Origin: Clostridiaceae bacterium
GTDB lineage: Bacteria > Bacillota > Clostridia > DSM-8532
Length of the DNA: 42,219 bases
Assembly: GCA_012521615.1 (NCBI GenBank)
Contig: JAAYMA010000094.1
Span: 1-42,219, forward strand
Direction: 5' to 3'
Part shown: positions 36,851 to 42,219 of the stretch, one piece after another
How the letters are laid out: every line of letters starts with the position of its first letter
Position numbering within the stretch: position 1 is the stretch's first letter
Notes under the pieces: model-generated
Databases searched by the model: none
What the model was told of the DNA's origin: nothing
The model's input: the letters and a program-made list of their open reading frames with translations, nothing else
Translations under genes and position numbers: made by a program

Positions 36851-37936
36851 ATGGCTAAATGGTTCAAATGGGAAAAATCAAAAGAAAAGGAATTAAAAGA
36901 AAAAGAATTAATGGATAACAATTCTGATGCGGCTGCTGAAGTTGAATTACCGACAGAGCAGGACAGAAGTGAAGATGAAGCATTGATAATAGAAGTATCT
37001 GAAAATAATCAATCTGATAAGAAGCAGGGTTTTTTTGACAGACTTAAAAGCGGACTTAAAAAAACCAGGGATTCTATTACCAATAAAATAGATCAGGTGC
37101 TTGTGAGTTTCGGAAAAATAGATGAGGATCTTTTTGAGGAGCTGGAAGAAGTTCTTATTATGTCTGATATGGGAATAGAAACTTCCCTTGAAATAATCTC
37201 TGAACTCAGAGAGACCGTCAAGAGAGACAAAATCACTGATACAGACGGTGTCCGCAAGGCCATAATGGAGATAATTTCTTCCAAGCTTGAAGATGAGAAT
37301 ACAGAGCTTAGAATTTCAACCAATCCATCTGTAATTGTGGTAATTGGTGTGAATGGTGTAGGTAAAACCACTTCCATTGGGAAAATTGCCAACCTCTTAA
37401 AACAGCAGGGTAAAAAAGTAGTTGTGGCAGCGGCCGACACTTTCAGGGCTGCAGCCATTGATCAGTTGGAAATCTGGACAAAACGGGCAGGGGTTCAGCT
37501 TATAAAACATACCGAGGGTGCTGATCCTTCAGCCGTTATATATGATGCCATACAACACTGCAAATCAAAGGACTGCGATGTTCTTATCTGTGATACTGCC
37601 GGAAGGCTCCATACTAAAAAGAATCTGATGGAAGAGCTGAAAAAGATATTCCGTATTATTCAGCGGGAGCTTCCCGATGCAGATGTAGAAACTCTTCTTG
37701 TACTGGATGCTACCACCGGGCAAAATGCTGTATCCCAGGCCAAAACATTCTCAGAGGTATCCCAGCTTACAGGCATTGTGCTGACTAAGCTTGACGGTAC
37801 GGCTAAGGGCGGTATAGTAGTTTCTATAAAAAATGAGTTCAATGTTCCGGTAAAATTCATAGGTGTCGGTGAGCAGATGGAAGACCTCCAGCCTTTTGAG
37901 CCAAAGGAATTTGTAAAAGCTCTTTTTGACAATTGA
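36851..37936 (+). CDS. ftsY: Signal recognition particle receptor FtsY
   Basis: A 361-residue SRP GTPase that docks ribosome-SRP complexes at the membrane. It has an acidic/lysine-rich A region (~1-65), a helical N domain, and the G domain with GVNGVGKTTSIGKIA (G1), DTFRAAAIDQLEIW, CDTAGRLHTKKNLMEEL (G3), LTKLDGTAKGG (G4) and the closing GVGEQMEDLQPF. I chose ATG 36851 (MAKWFKWEK) for its spacing to GAAAGGA; ATG 36845 is two codons upstream and cannot be excluded. It is co-transcribed with smc in the common Firmicutes order. Confidence 0.97.
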   Translation: MAKWFKWEKSKEKELKEKELMDNNSDAAAEVELPTEQDRSEDEALIIEVSENNQSDKKQGFFDRLKSGLKKTRDSITNKIDQVLVSFGKIDEDLFEELEEVLIMSDMGIETSLEIISELRETVKRDKITDTDGVRKAIMEIISSKLEDENTELRISTNPSVIVVIGVNGVGKTTSIGKIANLLKQQGKKVVVAAADTFRAAAIDQLEIWTKRAGVQLIKHTEGADPSAVIYDAIQHCKSKDCDVLICDTAGRLHTKKNLMEELKKIFRIIQRELPDADVETLLVLDATTGQNAVSQAKTFSEVSQLTGIVLTKLDGTAKGGIVVSIKNEFNVPVKFIGVGEQMEDLQPFEPKEFVKALFDN

Positions 37937-38017
37937 GCTATTTTTCGTCATTGTGCTAAATTTTAAACTGCCATTTTGGCACCTTGTTAAAAAAATGACA
38001 AAATATATATTATTGTC

Positions 38018-38047
38018 TTGACTTTATAAAGGCACAAGAGTTATGAT
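38018..38047 (+). promoter_or_regulatory. Predicted promoter of the glycine riboswitch-serA unit
   Basis: TTGACT (38018-38023) and TATGAT (38042-38047) are 18 bases apart and placed just ahead of the riboswitch. Confidence 0.6.
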
Positions 38048-38069
38048 TATTTTAATAATTTAATAATCG

Positions 38070-38230
38070 GATGAAGATCGGGGGAGAGATGCAATTTTTT
38101 GCACACCGAAGGAGTAAATCTCTCAGGTAAAAAGACCTTGATCTGACGAACCTCTGGAGAGACCTTATAAAAGGCGCCGAAGGGGCAAGCCCGTTTAGGG
38201 TGACACTCTCAGGCAAAAGGACAGAGTAAA
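38070..38230 (+). promoter_or_regulatory. Tandem glycine riboswitch (two aptamers)
   Basis: The first aptamer spans GGGGAGAG near 38079 to CTCTGGAGAG near 38161 and contains CCGAAGGAGTAAATCTCTCAG. The second follows directly, with GCGCCGAAGGGGCAAG and the hallmark CTCTCAGGCAAAAGGACAGAG ending near 38226 (sequence partly quoted). The arrangement, linker and conserved cores match the known cooperative glycine riboswitch. The expression platform beyond includes an AGCATA/TATGCT stem within GGACAG/CTGTCC and a terminator at 38286-38313. It precedes serA rather than the glycine-cleavage genes with which this class is most often found. Confidence 0.95.
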
Positions 38231-38285
38231 CCCAAGCATATACATATTATGCTCAGCTGTCCTATTTTCATAAGGCTTAAAGGAG

Positions 38286-38313
38286 GTCAAACGCTATATA
38301 GTTTGGCTTTTTT
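38286..38313 (+). terminator. Riboswitch expression-platform terminator
   Basis: GTCAAAC pairs (one wobble) with GTTTGGC around an eight-base loop, followed by six T. It lies between the aptamers and serA, so glycine binding probably switches this stem. Confidence 0.8.
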
Positions 38314-38401
38314 GTTTCAGGGGACAAAATTTTAAGTATTGGATGTAAAAATTTTGTTTGAAGCCTGAATAATTTTTATGGGAAGGTCAGGAGGTAGTAT
38401 T

Positions 38402-40006
38402 ATGGCAAAAATAATTGTTACTGACAAGATGGCATCCAATGGTATAGACTATCTTAGAAGCAAGGGTTTTCAAGTTGATACACCCTTTGGTATATCTCAT
38501 GATGAGCTGCTCGAAGTTATCGACCAGTATGACGGCATTATAGTACGAAGTGCAACAAAAGTCAGAAAGGACATTCTGGACCGCGGTGTAAATCTCAAGG
38601 TTGTAGGCAGGGCCGGAAATGGTGTTGATAATATAGATGTTGAGGAGTGTACAAGAAGAGGGATTACGGTTGTAAATACCCCTGAAGGAAATACCATGGC
38701 TGCTGCTGAGATGAGTGTTGCACTGATTTACGCATTATTCAGAAATATTCCCCAGGCATACCATGCAGCTAAAAATAAAGACTTCAGAAGAAGTAAGTTT
38801 GTCGGTGAGGAACTTGACGGCAAGACTGCCGGAATAATCGGTCTTGGAAAAATAGGTTCTGTTGTTGCCCAAAAATTAATGGGTGCCGGTATGAAAGTGA
38901 TAGGCTACGATCCGTATATAACTGACGAGAGAGCTAAGCAGATCGGTGTTACCAGAGTTGAGACATTGGACGAACTTTTAGAGGTGTCAGATGTTATTTC
39001 CATACATATTCCCAAGACTCCTGAAAGCAAAAATCTGATTGGCAAACGTGAACTTGAACTGTGTAAAAAAGGTGTACGTATTATCAATGTCGCCCGTGGT
39101 GGTATGATTGACGAAAAAGCATTGTATGATGCAATTGTTTCAGGTCATGTGGCAGGAGCCGCACTTGATGTTCTGGAAGTTGAACCTAATTTCACAAAAG
39201 CACCTGAAGAACAGGACTTTCACAATCCTCTCCTGGATCTGGATCAGGTAATCATAACTCCTCACCTTGGTGCATCAACCAAAGAGGCTACAGTGAATTG
39301 TTCTTTGGGAGTTGCCAAAAATGTTGAGGCTGTCTTAAATGGAGAATTTGTTGCTGCTGTAAATATGCCGCCAGTTTCAGGAGATCTGGATGAGCTTAAA
39401 CCGTATATAGATTTGGGTGAGAAACTGGGAGCCATTTATTATCAGACTGAAACAGAAAGAGTTCACAAAATAGAGGTTGTATACAGTGGCGATCTGGTGG
39501 ATAAACCCACAAAAATGATAACTTTGGCCATAGTTAAAGGTTTTCTCTCTGTAGTCAGCGAATCTGAAGTAAATTATGTAAATGCACAGCTTAAACTCAA
39601 TGAATTGGGCGTAGAGCTGGTTGAAAGCAAATCAAGTCAGCTTGAGAAATATACCAACCTGATAACTGTAAAATATCACAGGAAGAATAATACTGTCTCT
39701 GTTTCCGGTACTGTATTTGCCAAGGATGCAATTCGTATTGTGGACTTCTATGGCTACAAACTGGACTTTGAACCTACCAAATATGTGCTTGCCCTTCAGA
39801 ACAAGGATGTTCCCGGCATAATAGGCAAGGTTGGAACACTCTTGGGAGAGAACAATATAAACATTGCCGCTATGCAATGGGGGCGTAAGGAAAGAGGCAT
39901 AAAGGCCGTTTCATTTGTCAGTGTAGACAGTGAAGTGCCTGATGAAGTTTTGAATAAATTAAGAAAAATAGACGGAATTCTTAAGGCTTCGAAGATGAAA
40001 TTTTAA
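38402..40006 (+). CDS. serA: D-3-phosphoglycerate dehydrogenase
   Basis: A 534-residue long-form enzyme for the first step of serine (hence glycine) synthesis, oxidising 3-phosphoglycerate with NAD. It has the NAD loop GIIGLGKIGSVVAQKL and the catalytic Arg region VNVARGGMIDEKAL. The Glu region LDVLEVEP and the His in ITPHLGASTKEA complete the catalytic set. An intervening ASB domain and a C-terminal ACT domain (LQNKDVPGIIGKVGTLLGEN) suggest serine feedback. The start is ATG 38402 with CAGGAGG five bases upstream; an upstream in-frame ATG at 38378 lacks a ribosome site. Its RNA leader carries a glycine riboswitch, giving control by the pathway's end product. Confidence 0.97.
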   Translation: MAKIIVTDKMASNGIDYLRSKGFQVDTPFGISHDELLEVIDQYDGIIVRSATKVRKDILDRGVNLKVVGRAGNGVDNIDVEECTRRGITVVNTPEGNTMAAAEMSVALIYALFRNIPQAYHAAKNKDFRRSKFVGEELDGKTAGIIGLGKIGSVVAQKLMGAGMKVIGYDPYITDERAKQIGVTRVETLDELLEVSDVISIHIPKTPESKNLIGKRELELCKKGVRIINVARGGMIDEKALYDAIVSGHVAGAALDVLEVEPNFTKAPEEQDFHNPLLDLDQVIITPHLGASTKEATVNCSLGVAKNVEAVLNGEFVAAVNMPPVSGDLDELKPYIDLGEKLGAIYYQTETERVHKIEVVYSGDLVDKPTKMITLAIVKGFLSVVSESEVNYVNAQLKLNELGVELVESKSSQLEKYTNLITVKYHRKNNTVSVSGTVFAKDAIRIVDFYGYKLDFEPTKYVLALQNKDVPGIIGKVGTLLGENNINIAAMQWGRKERGIKAVSFVSVDSEVPDEVLNKLRKIDGILKASKMKF

Positions 40007-40010
40007 ACAC

Positions 40011-40048
40011 CACGGCAGGCAGGTCGTTTTGCGACTGTCTGCCGTTAT
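40011..40048 (+). terminator. Terminator of serA
   Basis: ACGGCAGGCAG pairs with CTGTCTGCCGT (one wobble) around 12 bases. The T-tail is short, but the stem is strong. Confidence 0.7.
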
Positions 40049-40098
40049 TAGATTAAGGATACAATCTTATTTATCTATAATGGGATTTTTAATACAGG

Positions 40099-40137
40099 AA
40101 TACAGGAAATTTTCTTTGGTTTCCTGTATTATTTTAT
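40099..40137 (+). terminator. Second hairpin upstream of rimO
   Basis: AATACAGGAAA and TTTCCTGTATT are exact reverse complements with a ten-base loop and an ATTTTATT tail. It may be a back-up terminator for serA or a leader element of rimO. Confidence 0.6.
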
Positions 40138-40166
40138 TAGAATAATTACCTGGAGGGATTTATTGA

Positions 40167-41510
40167 TTGAAACAGAAAATTAGCCTGATTACTCTCGGGT
40201 GCCCTAAAAATCTTGTGGACAGCGAGATTATGCTGGGTACACTTAAGGAAGCAGGATTTGAATTAACTTCAGATTTGGATAAAGCCGGCATCATTATTAT
40301 TAATACCTGTGCTTTTATTGGTGATGCCAAAGAAGAAGCGGTAATGACCATATTACAGGCGGCACAATATAAGGAGCAGGGCAATCTTAAATATCTGGTT
40401 GTTACAGGATGTCTGGCTGAAAGATATAAAGAGGAAATCCTGAAAGAAATGCCGGAAGTTGATATAGTTATCGGAACAGGAAGTATTGGCCGGATAGCTG
40501 AAATAATAGGTGATATTGAAGTAGAAAAATCACAAAAGGTATACGCTGATCTGCCTGATTCAGTAGACTATCTTGATTCTTACCGGATTTTAAGTGACAA
40601 CTACCCCTATGCATATCTGAAAATCGCAGAGGGATGCAGCAACCATTGTACATACTGCATCATACCCAGCTTAAGAGGTCCTTACAGAAGCAGGACAATT
40701 GAGAGTGTAGCAAATGAGGCAGAATATCTGGCAGCCAGCGGTAAAAAGGAGATAGTCCTTGTTGCACAGGATGTTACCCGATATGGTATGGATCTGTACG
40801 GTAAACCTGAGCTTGTACAACTTGTTCAAAGGCTGAGTGAAATAGAGGGGATATTGAGGATCAGACTTCTTTATTGTTATCCTGAACTGATAAACGATGA
40901 GCTCATTGAAGAAATGAGGGTTAACCCTAAACTATGCAGATATTTTGATATTCCTTTGCAGCATATTTCAGATAAAATACTTAAAGCTATGGGGCGCCGG
41001 GGGACAAAGGAACACATTGTGAAACTTCTGGAAATGATCAGGGAAAGGATACCTGATGCCGCTATAAGAACTACTTTTATAACAGGTTTCCCCGGGGAAA
41101 CCGAAGAAGATTACAAAGAGCTATATAATTTCGTGGAAGAAAACAGATTTGAACATCTTGGAGTATTCGCATATTCCAGGGAAGAGGGAACACCGGCATT
41201 TAAACTTAAGGGACATTTACCAGAAAAGGTTAAAGAAGAGCGCCGAAACAAAATAATGGAACTTCAGCAAAGAAAAATAGAGCAATATAATAGTTCACGA
41301 ATTGGTCAGATTTATGATACAATGATTGATGGTGTAGCAGAGGATGGCATTTTTTACATAGGCCGTTCCTATGCCGAAGCACCTGAAATAGATCCGGTTA
41401 TATATCTTACATCAGCCGAGCCATTGGAGATTGGAACTGTTGTGCCGGTAAAGATACTGTGTGCAGATGGATATGATTTAATCGGAGAAGTTCAGTTTGA
41501 AAATACTTAA
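40167..41510 (+). CDS. rimO: Ribosomal protein S12 methylthiotransferase RimO
   Basis: A 447-residue radical-SAM enzyme that methylthiolates the conserved aspartate of ribosomal protein S12. The N-terminal UPF0004 domain has three cluster cysteines, the first being C12 in LGCPKN, the others in NTCAF and GCLAER. The radical-SAM cluster is C157/C161/C164 in CSNHCTYC followed by IIPSLRGPYRSR, which favours RimO over MiaB. The C-terminal TRAM domain ends the protein. It uses a TTG start, after GGAGGGA. The next gene, pgsA, follows within 20 bases, a common Firmicutes order. Confidence 0.96.
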   Translation: MKQKISLITLGCPKNLVDSEIMLGTLKEAGFELTSDLDKAGIIIINTCAFIGDAKEEAVMTILQAAQYKEQGNLKYLVVTGCLAERYKEEILKEMPEVDIVIGTGSIGRIAEIIGDIEVEKSQKVYADLPDSVDYLDSYRILSDNYPYAYLKIAEGCSNHCTYCIIPSLRGPYRSRTIESVANEAEYLAASGKKEIVLVAQDVTRYGMDLYGKPELVQLVQRLSEIEGILRIRLLYCYPELINDELIEEMRVNPKLCRYFDIPLQHISDKILKAMGRRGTKEHIVKLLEMIRERIPDAAIRTTFITGFPGETEEDYKELYNFVEENRFEHLGVFAYSREEGTPAFKLKGHLPEKVKEERRNKIMELQQRKIEQYNSSRIGQIYDTMIDGVAEDGIFYIGRSYAEAPEIDPVIYLTSAEPLEIGTVVPVKILCADGYDLIGEVQFENT

Positions 41511-41528
41511 GAAATGGTGGCAATAAGT

Positions 41529-42125
41529 ATGAATCTTCCTAATAAAATTACTATTTGCAGAATTATTGCAACACCAGTGTTTTTGTTCTTTCTCGTACCG
41601 GGTTGGTTCGGGCAGTTTTTAGGAATTAACCAGTGGGGAAGGTATGCGGCGGCGGCCATTTTTGTTTTTGCAGCCTTAACAGATATGCTGGATGGAAGAC
41701 TGGCCCGCAAATATAATATGATATCCGAACTGGGCAAGTTTCTGGACCCCATTGCGGATAAGCTTCTGGTTACATCAGCCTTGATAGCTTTAATCAGCAC
41801 TGATAACTTGTCAGTCTGGATTGTATTTATAATTGTGGCCAGAGAATTTATAGTTTCAGGTTTAAGGCTTGTAGCTGCATGTAAGGGTGTTGTAATTGCG
41901 GCAGATAAATGGGGAAAACTGAAGACTATAGTCCAGATAATAGCTATTGTAGCTATTTTACTGAATAATTATCCTTTTTCACTTATATCAGACTTTCCTT
42001 TTGGTATGGTATTTATGTACATTGCTGTTGCTTTGACAATTATTTCTGGTGTAAATTATATTGTTAAAAATTACAGATTATTATCGAACAAATGGTCAAT
42101 TGAAAAAGTAAACTCCGGTTTGTAA
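41529..42125 (+). CDS. pgsA: CDP-diacylglycerol-glycerol-3-phosphate 3-phosphatidyltransferase
   Basis: A 198-residue integral membrane enzyme making phosphatidylglycerol phosphate, the first step to phosphatidylglycerol. The CDP-alcohol phosphotransferase signature is complete: DMLDGRLARKYNMISELGKF and then LDPIADK. Four to six membrane segments are apparent. I chose ATG 41529 (MNLPNKITICRI) because GGTGG lies about nine bases upstream; an ATG at 41514 would add five residues with a weaker site. It is probably co-transcribed with rimO. The 94 bases after its stop hold no recognisable feature. Confidence 0.95.
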   Translation: MNLPNKITICRIIATPVFLFFLVPGWFGQFLGINQWGRYAAAAIFVFAALTDMLDGRLARKYNMISELGKFLDPIADKLLVTSALIALISTDNLSVWIVFIIVAREFIVSGLRLVAACKGVVIAADKWGKLKTIVQIIAIVAILLNNYPFSLISDFPFGMVFMYIAVALTIISGVNYIVKNYRLLSNKWSIEKVNSGL

Positions 42126-42219
42126 AAGTAAATTCCATAGAGTCAGTCAGATCAGAAAACATCTGCGTTTCGAGTGATTTCAGATAGTTTACTTTACACT
42201 AATTAGTAACAAACATGTA

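Overview
The window is AT-rich, low-GC Firmicutes DNA. Spore-coat-type (SPOCS) and S-layer-homology proteins, a T-box leader, a tandem glycine riboswitch, cdaA-ybbR, a trace of FeFe-hydrogenase and a dockerin/EF-hand remnant suggest an anaerobic, spore-forming, probably cellulolytic member of the Clostridia (Acetivibrio/Ruminiclostridium-like). This assignment is inferred from gene content and style, not from a database match. No rRNA, tRNA, CRISPR array, prophage or insertion sequence was found.

Layout. 1-4.1 kb: the 3' end of an FAD-dependent oxidoreductase with a Rieske domain, an EamA transporter, an internally deleted FeFe-hydrogenase gene and an acyl-CoA synthetase. 4.2-5.8 kb: a PiT phosphate transporter with its PhoU-like partner. 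6.0-9.4 kb: an exported SLH-M13 metallopeptidase and a SPOCS-domain protein with a charged Lys/Asp/Tyr tail. 9.5-15.3 kb: T-box-controlled thrS, then holA, then the c-di-AMP pair cdaA-ybbR. 15.3-18.8 kb: a Crp/Fnr regulator with thioredoxin, a cyclophilin, a YdcF-type protein and a DUF4364 regulator.

18.9-24.0 kb holds the oxidative (2-oxoglutarate-forming) arm of the TCA cycle: aconitase and NADP-type isocitrate dehydrogenase in one operon, followed by a separately promoted citrate synthase. Both transcription units carry inverted repeats at their promoters. 24.1-25.8 kb encodes an exported transglutaminase-like protein. 25.8-28.9 kb is a minus-strand operon of sugar nucleotidyltransferase, NahK-like kinase and galE, which together look like hexosamine/galactose salvage into UDP-sugars.

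29.3-33.1 kb is the most disturbed stretch. It has an intact AraC regulator, a truncated and frameshifted second AraC gene butted against a chemoreceptor that has lost its normal start region, and a dockerin/EF-hand fossil that keeps a near-consensus promoter and Shine-Dalgarno. 33.2-42.2 kb is core housekeeping: smc-ftsY, a tandem glycine riboswitch controlling serA, then rimO-pgsA.

I did not find a convincing wholly new system. The best leads are three deletion/decay scars, the TCA-promoter inverted repeats, the glycine riboswitch on serA, the SPOCS protein with its tail, and the three-gene sugar-activation operon.
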